DNA of 23,289 nucleotides from Acidimicrobiales bacterium (GTDB lineage: Bacteria; Actinomycetota; Acidimicrobiia; Acidimicrobiales; JABEUL01), in the NCBI GenBank assembly GCA_013044465.1, contig JABEUL010000128.1:1-23289 (forward strand), in the 5' to 3' direction. The position numbers and the translations under genes were made by a program. Each line of letters opens with the position of its first letter. Position 1 is the first letter of the stretch. This document shows positions 1-7,414 of the stretch, one piece after another. The notes beneath the pieces were generated by a model. It had not been told where the DNA came from and did no database searches. It worked only from the letters and a program-made list of their open reading frames with translations.

Positions 1-130
1 ACTTAGATGGGCCAGCGCGCAGGTAGTTAAAAATGAAAGGCGAAGTGGCAGCGGCAGCAGTGACGACGGACCGTCACGTGCAACCACTGGAGAACCCCCC
101 GCCTACGACATGAATGAGGAGCCGTTTTAA
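1..130 (+). CDS. ssb: Single-stranded DNA-binding protein, C-terminal part only
   Basis: The window opens inside this gene. The frame beginning at base 2 reads LRWASAQVVKNERRSG, then a Gly/Ser/Asp/Pro-rich linker, and ends NEEPF before the TAA at 128-130. A hydrophobic/basic end of an OB fold, a low-complexity linker and an acidic tip ending in Pro-Phe are the signature of bacterial SSB, where the tip docks partner proteins of replication and repair. Only about 42 residues are visible; the OB fold lies outside the window. The position directly upstream of rpsR, rplI and dnaB is the usual rpsF-ssb-rpsR-rplI order. The call rests on the tip motif plus the neighbourhood. The linker is short compared with many actinobacterial SSBs. 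Confidence 0.88.
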   Translation, partial: LRWASAQVVKNERRSGSGSSDDGPSRATTGEPPAYDMNEEPF

Positions 131-132
131 TT

Positions 133-567
133 ATGGGTAGAGGAATCAAACGAGAAAAAGTAACACGAAGGTTGCCAAAAGAACCGATGAGACGCGGAAG
201 GGCGGAAACTTGTCAGTTTTGCAACGATGAGACCCCTTGGATCGATTACAAGGATATTTCCTTATTAAAGAAGTATGTAAGTGATCGTGGGAAGATCCGG
301 GCAAGAAGGGTCACGGGTACTTGCATGCGCCACCAAAGAGAAATTGCCGTCGCAGTTAAGACCGCCCGTGAGTTAATGCTCCTTCCCTACACAGAGAGAG
401 TCATTGGCCTAGAGCGTCCACCATCTAGGGGCCGAAGGGATTCTAATTACGATGGCGATATGGACGAAGAGTCACGTTTAGCTGATTTGGCCAAGGCCTA
501 TGAAATTCCTGAAGAAGAAGACGAGTACGAGGATGTGCCAAGCGAGGGAATCGAGGGTGAAGTCTGA
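133..567 (+). CDS. rpsR: 30S ribosomal protein bS18 with a long acidic C-terminal tail
   Basis: bS18 sits on the platform of the small subunit next to bS6. Residues about 22-92 are the conserved family core (CQFC, then DYKDISLLKKYVSDRGKI, then RRVTGTCMRHQR, then LMLLPYT). Cys27, Cys30, Cys64 and His67 form a CxxC plus CxxH set, so this is the zinc-binding (C+) type. The protein has 144 residues, whereas the family is usually about 75-90. The excess is a C-terminal tail: residues 101-144 hold 18 Asp/Glu and few Lys/Arg, odd for an RNA-binding protein. The start codon follows ssb by 2 bases, with AGGAG at 117-121. The stop TGA overlaps the rplI ATG by one base, suggesting coupling. The identity is certain; the function of the tail is unknown. 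Confidence 0.97.
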   Translation: MGRGIKREKVTRRLPKEPMRRGRAETCQFCNDETPWIDYKDISLLKKYVSDRGKIRARRVTGTCMRHQREIAVAVKTARELMLLPYTERVIGLERPPSRGRRDSNYDGDMDEESRLADLAKAYEIPEEEDEYEDVPSEGIEGEV

Positions 568-1022
568 TGAAAGTGCTTTTACGTGAAAATATTAGTGGTT
601 TAGGACTCAGGGGTGACATAGTTGATGTCAAGGACGGCTATGCCAGAAACAGCCTCATCCCAACAGGGAAAGCACTCCAGGCAACTCCCAAGATTGCACT
701 TCAAGCTGAAGCCATGGTGAGATCCAGGGTGCTTAAGGATGCCAAGAATAGATCAGACGCTCTTTTGATTGTTGAAAGGCTTGCGGGTCAAGTAGTTTCT
801 ATTCCTGCCAGAGCGGGCAAAAATGGAAAGCTCTATGGCTCTATTACTACTGCAGACATTTCAGGAGCGCTATTAGATCAATTAGGCGTGGAAGTAGATC
901 GCCGAAAGATCCATGAAATAGAAGCCATCCGGTCCGTCGGGGACCACGCCGTCACACTCAAGCTTCACAGTGAAGTAGAGGTGGCTTTGGCAATCAAAGT
1001 TGAAGAATTAAGCCAGTCTTAG
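567..1022 (+). CDS. rplI: 50S ribosomal protein bL9
   Basis: bL9 binds 23S rRNA near the base of the L1 stalk and affects frame maintenance. The 151 residues match the usual family length. The N-terminal domain begins MKVLLRENISGLGLRGD and carries the conserved VKDGYARNSLIPTGKA segment. A central connecting helix (about 45-75) leads to a C-terminal domain with GKNGKLYGSITTADI. The start codon overlaps the rpsR stop (TGATG), and GAGGGTGA at 553-560 is a good ribosome binding site inside rpsR. It is in the standard place between rpsR and dnaB. Confidence 0.97.
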   Translation: MKVLLRENISGLGLRGDIVDVKDGYARNSLIPTGKALQATPKIALQAEAMVRSRVLKDAKNRSDALLIVERLAGQVVSIPARAGKNGKLYGSITTADISGALLDQLGVEVDRRKIHEIEAIRSVGDHAVTLKLHSEVEVALAIKVEELSQS

Positions 1023-1045
1023 TTCTTAATTTAGATTTCCACTAG

Positions 1046-1096
1046 TTATCCACTGGATTATCTTCCTTTGCACAGCTTTGCCTCTTTCAATCCACA
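1046..1096 (+). promoter_or_regulatory. Two DnaA-box-like 9-mers upstream of dnaB
   Basis: In the 97-base gap between rplI and dnaB, TTATCCACT (1046-1054) matches the DnaA box TTATCCACA at 8 of 9 positions. CAATCCACA (about 1088-1096) matches at 7 of 9 in the same orientation. DnaA control of dnaB is a guess. Such short matches also arise by chance. Confidence 0.25.
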
Positions 1097-1119
1097 GAGG
1101 AAATAGGTGATGATGTAGT

Positions 1120-2493
1120 ATGGTCCAATCGATAGATGAAGCAAGGCGGAGAAGCGCGCAAAATACTCCTTCGACAGGCCAGAGGATTCCGCCTCATAAC
1201 CTTGATGCAGAGAGCGCTTTAATTGGCGCAATGCTTTTGTCACGCGATGCCGTGGCAAATGCAATTGAAACTGTTACAACAGACGATTTTTATAAGCCTT
1301 CGCACGGGACAATATATTCTGCAATCTCGATACTGTATGCAAGAGGCGACGCAATTGATGTTGTAACTGTGGCAGAAGAACTTCGCCGAACAAATCTTTT
1401 GGAGTCAATTGGCGGGGCTGCCACCTTAGTAGCAATTCAGAGTAATACCCCTGCAATTGGGAACTCTTCGACATATGCCAACATTGTCTCTGAGCACTCG
1501 ATGCTTAGAAGGTTAATTTCAGTTGCCGGTGAGATAGCTGAGATTGGATACTCAATCCCAAATGATGTCGTAGCGGCAATAGATGAAGCTGAGGCAATGG
1601 TTTTTGATGTTGCAAGACATAGAGGGAAAGACTCCATTGCCAAGCTCTATGACCTCTTGACCGAAAGCATGGACAGACTTCAACTGTTAGCCGACCGAGG
1701 CGACCACATCACAGGAGTTCCGACTGGATTTACCAAGCTAGATGCTTGTCTTGCAGGGCTTCAGAGTGCCAACTTAATTATCGTTGGGGCCAGACCAGCT
1801 ATGGGAAAGACCGCATTTGCCCTAAGTGTGGCTTCAAATGCGGCACTGCAAATTGGCACACCAGTGCTTTTGTTCTCGCTTGAAATGAGTCATATGGAAA
1901 TTGCTCAAAGACTGCTTGGCGCTGAAGCTTTGGTGGACGCTGCCAAACTTAGAAATGGGCAGCTTCAAGATCAGGACTGGTCGAGACTTGAAACTGCAAT
2001 CTCTCACCTCTCAGAAGCACCCATCTTTGTGGACGATAACCCCAATCTGACTGTTATGGACATTAGAGCAAAAGCTAGAAGGCTGGCTTCACGAAATCAC
2101 ATCGGATTAATTATTGTTGACTATCTCCAGTTGATGTCAGGTAGAAGATCAGCAGAAAATCGCCAAGTCGAAGTATCTGAGATCTCTAGGGGACTAAAAA
2201 TTCTTGCACGTGAACTAAACATTCCCGTTATTGCCCTGTCACAGCTTTCAAGAACACTTGAATCAAGGGCAGACAAGCGTCCCACACTGGCTGATCTAAG
2301 GGAGTCTGGATCCTTGGAACAAGATGCAGATGTTGTAATGTTTCTCTACCGAGAAGAGATGTACACTCCAGACACAACAGACAAGGGCATAGCCGAGGTC
2401 ATTGTAGCCAAGCACAGAAATGGTCCGACGGACAGTGTCAGATTGGTCTTTAGAGGTCAGTTCTCAAGATTTGACAACGCAGCAAGTCTCTAA
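1120..2493 (+). CDS. dnaB: Replicative DNA helicase DnaB
   Basis: Hexameric 5'-3' helicase that unwinds the chromosome at the fork. The 457 residues show the N-terminal primase-interacting domain (about 22-125, opening PHNLDAESALIGAML) and a RecA-like C-terminal domain. Walker A is GARPAMGKT (223-231), Walker B is IIVDYLQLM (331-339), and the Q-rich motif SQLSRTLESRADKRP (374-388) and the KHRNGPT arginine-finger region (431-437) are present. No intein is inserted, although dnaB inteins are common in this phylum. The chosen ATG has AGGTGA at 1105-1110, nine bases upstream. It follows rplI after 97 bases that may hold a promoter. Confidence 0.97.
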   Translation: MVQSIDEARRRSAQNTPSTGQRIPPHNLDAESALIGAMLLSRDAVANAIETVTTDDFYKPSHGTIYSAISILYARGDAIDVVTVAEELRRTNLLESIGGAATLVAIQSNTPAIGNSSTYANIVSEHSMLRRLISVAGEIAEIGYSIPNDVVAAIDEAEAMVFDVARHRGKDSIAKLYDLLTESMDRLQLLADRGDHITGVPTGFTKLDACLAGLQSANLIIVGARPAMGKTAFALSVASNAALQIGTPVLLFSLEMSHMEIAQRLLGAEALVDAAKLRNGQLQDQDWSRLETAISHLSEAPIFVDDNPNLTVMDIRAKARRLASRNHIGLIIVDYLQLMSGRRSAENRQVEVSEISRGLKILARELNIPVIALSQLSRTLESRADKRPTLADLRESGSLEQDADVVMFLYREEMYTPDTTDKGIAEVIVAKHRNGPTDSVRLVFRGQFSRFDNAASL

Positions 2494-2538
2494 GACTTTG
2501 CACTATTTGAAGATTTGATTGACCTAGAAAAAAAGGAT

Positions 2539-3471
2539 TTAGCCAGCCTTAGTTGGGCAGGATCCTGCCGTTCCACTTCCGTAGCCGAGGGAAGAGTAAT
2601 TTTGTACCTCACTGGCCGGTGGCACAGAGACAGAGACTGCCTCACCGAAGTTGGAAAACCCAACCGTCATACTAATAGTGGCTTTGGACCCTGCTCCACC
2701 CAGATCGGAAATGGTCCAAACGAACTGAATCTGTCGAGTGTAACCAGATGAGTCAATCCAGATGTTCATGGGGAAATTTGTAGTGCCTATGCACTGCATT
2801 GCACTTATCATGTCCTGACTGGCTCCTTCAATTGATGCCGCCTTGGCAATATCGATATTTGCACTGTACTCAGTAGTGGAGACTCCACCGACTGTTGCCT
2901 GACCGACTGTAGTGACGGATCCAACCTTTGAAAGAAAAGTTAGAAGCTGGGTAGGATCGGTAAGGGCATTTTCAAATGCTGTCGAAGAGGTGTTTGCAGC
3001 TGAATTCATCTCAATCCAGGGTTTAGTCACCATTGGGAGACCTTTGAAAACACTTGACCCCATGTAAATATTGGAACCATCAATAATTTCACTTATTGAG
3101 GTAGACATGGCACTAGAAAAAGACGAAGCCTCACTAACATTCATAGCCGCCATATGTGTTTGAATATTCTCATCGCCGGACCCTGAAAGAGTAATCGTGA
3201 TGTTTGGGCCAGAAGGTAGTGACATACTCATAGTTCCATTTAAGGTCATATGGTATGTTTTGACTTTGCCAAGCGTTACAGCGGCAAGTTGCACTGCCTG
3301 AAGACCTCTAGGAGCTTGACTTAATGTCGTACTCGGATTGCCAGCGGTACTTGGGTTCCCCGCTGAGGTTGTATTGGTAGCGCCTGGAGTACTTGAACTA
3401 CAAGCAGCGATACCTGCTCCTGCTAGAACCAAAGCTGCCAACTTAGTGCCATATCTTGAAATCTGTCTCAT
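2539..3471 (-). CDS. Thr/Ser-rich secreted lipoprotein, possibly LppX/LprG- or LolA-like
   Basis: The N-terminus has basic residues (MRQISRYGTK), a hydrophobic stretch and a lipobox IAAC, so Cys24 would be lipidated and the protein anchored outside the membrane. Residues 25-55 are a Thr/Ser/Pro/Asn linker with an AGNPST repeat in tandem. The rest (about 60-300) is rich in short amphipathic beta segments, with phrases such as IIDGSNIYM, TTEYSANIDI, MNIWIDSSGYTRQIQF and PPASEV. These resemble the half-barrel lipid-carrier lipoproteins of actinobacteria (LppX/LprG group) and LolA-like folds, but I see no decisive motif. It converges on dnaB and is divergent from the oxygenase operon. The lipoprotein call is firm; the fold assignment is tentative. 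Confidence 0.8.
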   Translation of the reverse strand: MRQISRYGTKLAALVLAGAGIAACSSSTPGATNTTSAGNPSTAGNPSTTLSQAPRGLQAVQLAAVTLGKVKTYHMTLNGTMSMSLPSGPNITITLSGSGDENIQTHMAAMNVSEASSFSSAMSTSISEIIDGSNIYMGSSVFKGLPMVTKPWIEMNSAANTSSTAFENALTDPTQLLTFLSKVGSVTTVGQATVGGVSTTEYSANIDIAKAASIEGASQDMISAMQCIGTTNFPMNIWIDSSGYTRQIQFVWTISDLGGAGSKATISMTVGFSNFGEAVSVSVPPASEVQNYSSLGYGSGTAGSCPTKAG

Positions 3472-3574
3472 ATCCGTGATGCTACCACCATCTTCTTAGA
3501 TTTGCACAGGAAAGATGATTTATTAGCTATCAAAGTTGAACCGAGGGCAAAGTATAAGAAATATTTGGGAAGAA

Positions 3575-3603
3575 TTGACCTAGGGCAAATCTTGAAATAT
3601 TAT
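3575..3603 (+). promoter_or_regulatory. Strong sigma-A-type promoter of the oxygenase operon
   Basis: TTGACC (3575-3580) and TATTAT (3598-3603) are separated by exactly 17 bases. Each differs from consensus at one position. Transcription would start near 3610, inside the palindrome that overlaps the -10. Confidence 0.75.
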
Positions 3604-3627
3604 ATAAGTGAGTACTTACTTATATAA
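3600..3627. promoter_or_regulatory. 28-bp palindromic operator, probably for the TetR regulator of this operon
   Basis: The 28 bases are an inverted repeat centred on AGTACT (3611-3616). Thirteen of 14 base pairs are self-complementary, the only exception being 3610/3617. The half-site reads roughly AGTACTTACTTATATAA. It overlaps the -10 hexamer and the expected start of transcription and ends right at the AAGGAGG ribosome binding site. Bound protein would therefore block initiation. A TetR-family gene lies inside the operon it controls, so autoregulation by that protein is the simplest reading. Confidence 0.75.
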
Positions 3628-3637
3628 GGAGGATTGG

Positions 3638-4587
3638 ATGTCCCTATCCGTTGAGGCGGCACCAAATATTGCAGAATGCCTGGATAACGCCAGTGCTGCC
3701 AGGAGGTGGTACCCATTTTCCAAAGATGTAATTGATTGGAGTGTTCCACTTAATGACGAGTGGTCATATATGCCAAAAGGACACTCGGTTTTCAGTGGCA
3801 CAGGACTTAAAGAGCGCTTAGACCAGAGGGCCAGAAGCTTTCTTGAGAGGTGGGAGATGACTCAACTCATGCGAGACGTCGCACATGGAGAACACCTTTT
3901 GAAACAGGGTATTCTGGCACTTCTTTGGTATGCGGATCCCTATGACCCAAGTTACAGGTATCTTCTCCACAAGTGGCCGAGGAGTGTCAGCACATGGCGA
4001 TGTTTAATCAGTGGGTAAGGATAAATGGTGATATCAAGACCAAAAGTGCTGGTGAACAAGGTTGGGCAAAGACCATCTCTGACTTCACAATGGGTATTTC
4101 AGTCAGGACACCTGAGGCATTTTGGATGAATGTTTTGTTGTTCGAATTTATTGGTGATGACTTTAATCAGGCAATGCGGGAAAACAAGGAATTAGCTTTC
4201 GGTGATGATGGTCGACCCATGCACCCAATTCTCGTGCAAATTGGAGTTACCCACACTTCAGAAGAGGCCCGTCATATTGCATACGCCAGGAAGTGGCTCG
4301 AAAAAGGAATGGAAACTACTACAGAACAAGAGGTTAAGGAGATTCAGGATTTAGCCCATGTTGGTGCACAGTTGATTATTGATCGAAGGTCAAATTTGCC
4401 GTTGCACTACTCGGACCAACTTGAACCGTACGTGTCAAAAGAAGAGTTCGACTCAATGCGAAGTGACTCATTAGCCTCGCTTAAAGTAATTCGGCAACTG
4501 AAGGAACTTTTGGATGAATTTGTGGCACTAAGAATCATTCACCCGGATGTGATGGCCAAATGGGAAGATTCCGGTGTCTTTAACTGA
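3638..4587 (+). pseudogene. AurF-family diiron oxygenase, interrupted by a one-base frameshift
   Basis: Non-heme diiron oxygenases of the AurF family (para-aminobenzoate N-oxygenase group) carry two copies of an E...(D/E)ExxH motif. Both are visible: Glu85 (GEHLLKQGILAL) followed by EECQH, and LLFEF followed by HTSEEARH, with the H-x3-E-x2-H spacing of AurF. The frame opened at ATG 3638 runs into a stop at 4018. The family sequence continues one frame back from about 3972 (VAEECQHMAMFNQW). Adding one G in AAGTGGCC near 3973 restores a product of about 316 residues, close to AurF length. AAGGAGG at 3626-3632 fixes the start at ATG 3638 rather than the GTG at 3608. As written, the first iron ligand is separated from the others, so neither part should be active. 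The cause may be mutation or assembly error; the substrate is unknown. Confidence 0.82.
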
Positions 4588-5194
4588 CCAAAGAAGAAGC
4601 GACACACGGCTTAAGATCATCGATCACGCTGCAAATGCATTTGGCCAAAAGGGTTACCAAAATACGTCAATCGCAGAGATAGAAGGCCTCTCTGGGCTAA
4701 GACCGGGTTCTGGAGGTCTCTATAGGCATTTTGTTTCGAAGGAAGAAGTTTTATTAGCTGTGATAGCCGAGTATCACAAGCGGGTCAAAAACCTCCGACA
4801 CACACTGTCGTCTATGGAGAAGAAATCTCCCGTTGATGAGTTGCGTGAGGTCTTCGATGCACTTCTGGCCTTTGCTTCGGGTGAAGAAGCCATGTTGGCT
4901 ATAGGTTCAGACACCACAGGACTTCCGAAGTTGGCTGTGGTGGCTATTGGTGAAACTTGGGATGAAGCCTATGGAATATTTAGAGATCTGTTTGAGCGAA
5001 ACGGAATAGACGAGACATCTTCTGCATGTATGGCCGTTGGGGCAATGGGGTCGCTTTATCACTACTTTTTACGTCTAGGCTCGTGGAAAACAACACCGTT
5101 AAATATAAATCTCTATGACTATCTAGATAATTGGACCAAGTTCTGGTCTTTGATATTTGATAAAGAACTTCAAGAAGCAAGGAGTACTACTTAA
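4574..5194 (+). CDS. TetR/AcrR-family transcriptional regulator
   Basis: The N-terminus is a typical TetR helix-turn-helix: RLKIIDHAANAFGQKGYQN, then TSIAEIEGLSGL, then GSGGLYRHFVSKEEVLLAVI (about residues 12-65). A variable helical ligand-binding domain follows to residue 206. The GTG start overlaps the end of the diiron gene by 14 bases. The next gene begins 2 bases after its stop, so the three genes are one transcription unit. The large palindrome at the operon promoter is its likely binding site. TetR proteins usually repress and are released by a small molecule, here perhaps the substrate or product of the two oxygenases. The family is certain; the ligand is unknown. Confidence 0.93.
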   Translation: MSLTDQRRSDTRLKIIDHAANAFGQKGYQNTSIAEIEGLSGLRPGSGGLYRHFVSKEEVLLAVIAEYHKRVKNLRHTLSSMEKKSPVDELREVFDALLAFASGEEAMLAIGSDTTGLPKLAVVAIGETWDEAYGIFRDLFERNGIDETSSACMAVGAMGSLYHYFLRLGSWKTTPLNINLYDYLDNWTKFWSLIFDKELQEARSTT

Positions 5195-5196
5195 AT

Positions 5197-6645
5197 ATGC
5201 AGTCGCATAAATTCATCATTATAGGTGCCGGAATGGCTGGAATCGTAGCCGCTATCAAACTCAAAGAAGCAGGTTTTGACAGCATTGAGATACTGGAAAA
5301 AGCTGACAGCTTGGGCGGGACTTGGAGGGAAAACACATATCCTGGGGTAGCCTGCGATGTTCCATCGCACCTTTATTCGTATTCATTTGAGTTGAATCCA
5401 AATTGGAGTCACGTATTCTCACCGGGTTCTGAAATACTGAATTACTTTAAAGAAATTTCCAAAAAGTATGAAGTCGATGATTTAATCAAGTACAACCAAG
5501 AGGTTACTTCAGCCCACTTCAATGGAAATGAGTGGGAAGTAAAGACCTCCTCAGGATACGCCATAAGTGCCGAGTATTTAATAGGAGCCACCGGAGTACT
5601 GCATCATCCCAAGTACCCTGATATCAAAGGAATTGAAAGCTTCAAAGGAGCAATGTTTCACAGTTCAAGATGGGATCATGAAATTGACTTGGCCCCACTT
5701 CGAGTCGGGGTAATAGGTTCAGGGTCAACCGGTGTTCAAATTGTCTCCGAACTATCAACCCGAGTAAAGTCCTTGACGCTTTTTCAAAGAACTCCTCAAT
5801 GGATATTTCCGCAGTTTAACCCTGAATACTCGCCACACGATATTGAAGCATTTACGAGTGATCCCAAGAAAATGCAAGAACATCGCGAGTTGATGGCCAC
5901 CGTTTTCACTGAAGGGTTTTCAAATGCTGTGGTGGATGCAGATTCACCTCAGATGAAAGCTATTGAAGAGACGTGTCTACAAAACCTGGAATCATCTATT
6001 AAAGACCCTGAGCTAAAAGAGATGCTCAGGCCCAACTACAGAGCGGCTTGCAAACGACTGGTTATCTCAGGGGCCTTTTACGAGGCAATGAACCGACCGA
6101 ATGTGAACTTAGAATGTGGCGGGATAAAAGAGATAGTAGAAAATGGAGTAAAGCTAGAAGACGGAAGTGTTGTGGAACTCGATGTACTAGTTTTGGCAAC
6201 CGGTTTTAAGGCTGATGTATTCCTGAGGCCCATGGAAGTTTCAACTTGTGAAGGCAAATCACTTGACATGGCCTGGAAAAGTAGGCCTGAGGCATACCTA
6301 GCAGAAACGGTCCCGGGTTTTCCCAATTTGTTTCTATTAAACGGACCAAACGGACCCGTTGGGAACTTTTCTCTCATTGACGTTGCTGAGCTGCAAGTTG
6401 ACTATTTATTGAAGCTGATATCTCACATTGACTCCAACGGTTTCAAGAAAGTAATGCCGACTCAGGCTGCCCTAGAGGAGTTTGAGGCTCAAAGAGTCGA
6501 AGCGGCGAAAAAAACCGTTTGGGTGACAGGGTGCAGGAGCTGGTATTTAGATGATCGCGGTATTCCAGCGGCCTGGCCTTGGCCCTTTGACAGGTTCAGA
6601 CAAGTCATGTCAGAGCCCGATTATTCGGCTTTTACATTTAGCTGA
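5197..6645 (+). CDS. Flavin-containing monooxygenase of the Baeyer-Villiger type
   Basis: FAD- and NADPH-dependent enzyme that inserts oxygen into ketones or oxidises N/S atoms. The FAD-binding Rossmann motif GAGMAG is at 10-15, with the GTWRENTYPGVACDVPSHLYSYSF segment following. The BVMO fingerprint FxGxxxHxxxW(D) is seen as FKGAMFHSSRWD (149-160). A second Rossmann motif GSGSTG (174-179) binds NADPH, and an ATGF segment lies in the C-terminal half. The 482 residues are slightly short of the usual 500-540. AAGGAG at 5179-5184 lies 12 bases before the ATG, within the end of the TetR gene. With an AurF-like oxygenase in the same operon, a catabolic or detoxifying pathway for a hydrophobic ketone or amine is plausible, but the substrate cannot be read from the sequence. 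Confidence 0.92.
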   Translation: MQSHKFIIIGAGMAGIVAAIKLKEAGFDSIEILEKADSLGGTWRENTYPGVACDVPSHLYSYSFELNPNWSHVFSPGSEILNYFKEISKKYEVDDLIKYNQEVTSAHFNGNEWEVKTSSGYAISAEYLIGATGVLHHPKYPDIKGIESFKGAMFHSSRWDHEIDLAPLRVGVIGSGSTGVQIVSELSTRVKSLTLFQRTPQWIFPQFNPEYSPHDIEAFTSDPKKMQEHRELMATVFTEGFSNAVVDADSPQMKAIEETCLQNLESSIKDPELKEMLRPNYRAACKRLVISGAFYEAMNRPNVNLECGGIKEIVENGVKLEDGSVVELDVLVLATGFKADVFLRPMEVSTCEGKSLDMAWKSRPEAYLAETVPGFPNLFLLNGPNGPVGNFSLIDVAELQVDYLLKLISHIDSNGFKKVMPTQAALEEFEAQRVEAAKKTVWVTGCRSWYLDDRGIPAAWPWPFDRFRQVMSEPDYSAFTFS

Positions 6646-6672
6646 ACATTTCTAAGTGGAAACTTTCCAATA

Positions 6673-7311
6673 CTAAGAGGCACTATCTTTAAAAATACCT
6701 TTGAGCTCCCTACTTCCGAGATAAAGGGCAACTAATCCAATTGTGCAAGCAGTGAGTGGATCAACCAAATGGCTATGGGTAGTCTGCGTGACGACTTGGG
6801 AAATAAGAGCCATTAATGAAGTTACTGCGCCCACAAAAGTAATGTGCCCGTCTATCTTGAGACCCTTTGAGCCAACGTCAGCTGCAATTCGATATTTAAG
6901 AACTCCAAGAAATGGCAGAAACAAAGCTGAACCTGAGGACAAGATGAGTCCCAAAGTTGACTGGGAGGAGATCTGACCGTGAATGATTTTATTTACTCCA
7001 CTAAATTCTAAGGCAAGTGCGATTGCCATTAGACCTCCTCCTGCAAACACCTGTGCCCGTCTCTCTAAGGTCAAAGGAGCAGGATGACCCTTTATTTCAC
7101 TGAGGAATCTATGTAGTAATACAACAGAGGAGAGCACATCTATGAACACGGTGGCTCCCAATCCAATAAGTGAGAGTGAGCCGGACCGAAGCCCTACGAT
7201 AATCTCCAAAACTCCTGTAAAGGTGCTCCAAATAACTGTTATGAGACTAATTAGAGCCGCGTGTTTAAGTGAGTAACTCCTTTTATTGGGATTCACTGTA
7301 CCCACTTGCAA
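6673..7311 (-). CDS. Short CDF-like (cation efflux domain) membrane protein with degenerate metal site
   Basis: The 212 residues contain about five or six hydrophobic segments. The stretch STFTGVLEIIVGLRSGSLSL followed by FIDVLSSVVLLHRF matches helices 1-2 of cation diffusion facilitators. Another part (LKIDGHITFVGAVTSLMALI) corresponds to helix 5. The usual metal-binding D/HxxxD pairs are altered: helix 2 keeps one Asp (FID), and in helix 5 the family HxxxD reads as IxxxG, with one nearby His. The cytoplasmic C-terminal domain of CDF proteins is missing. It is therefore either a divergent transporter or a CDF-derived protein of another role. It converges on the monooxygenase gene and diverges from the next. 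I see no strong ribosome binding site, so the start is uncertain. Confidence 0.7.
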   Translation of the reverse strand: MQVGTVNPNKRSYSLKHAALISLITVIWSTFTGVLEIIVGLRSGSLSLIGLGATVFIDVLSSVVLLHRFLSEIKGHPAPLTLERRAQVFAGGGLMAIALALEFSGVNKIIHGQISSQSTLGLILSSGSALFLPFLGVLKYRIAADVGSKGLKIDGHITFVGAVTSLMALISQVVTQTTHSHLVDPLTACTIGLVALYLGSRELKGIFKDSAS

Positions 7312-7357
7312 TCAAATACGGGAAAATAAACATCTAGCTGGTTAATATTCTAGAGCC

Positions 7358-7414
7358 ATGTTAATTATCAAGAAATTTCGCATAACCTTTCGTGCATCTG
7401 AGATTATTAACTGA
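7358..7414 (+). CDS. Possible 18-codon leader ORF upstream of the membrane-protein pair
   Basis: ATG 7358 opens an 18-codon frame (MLIIKKFRITFRASEIIN) whose TGA overlaps the ATG of the next gene (TGATG at 7412-7416). A -10-like TATTCT (7346-7351) sits six bases before the ATG, so the message would be leaderless. Nothing recognisable is encoded. It could be a coupling leader peptide or simply chance. Confidence 0.3.
   Translation: MLIIKKFRITFRASEIIN

Noticed and set aside
2515..2751. 78-codon frame (+) after dnaB
   Set aside because: It lies almost wholly opposite the end of the lipoprotein gene and has no family similarity.
3955..3985. Programmed frameshift in the diiron oxygenase
   Set aside because: No slippery heptamer, no stimulatory hairpin seen, and the zero-frame product would lack most metal ligands.
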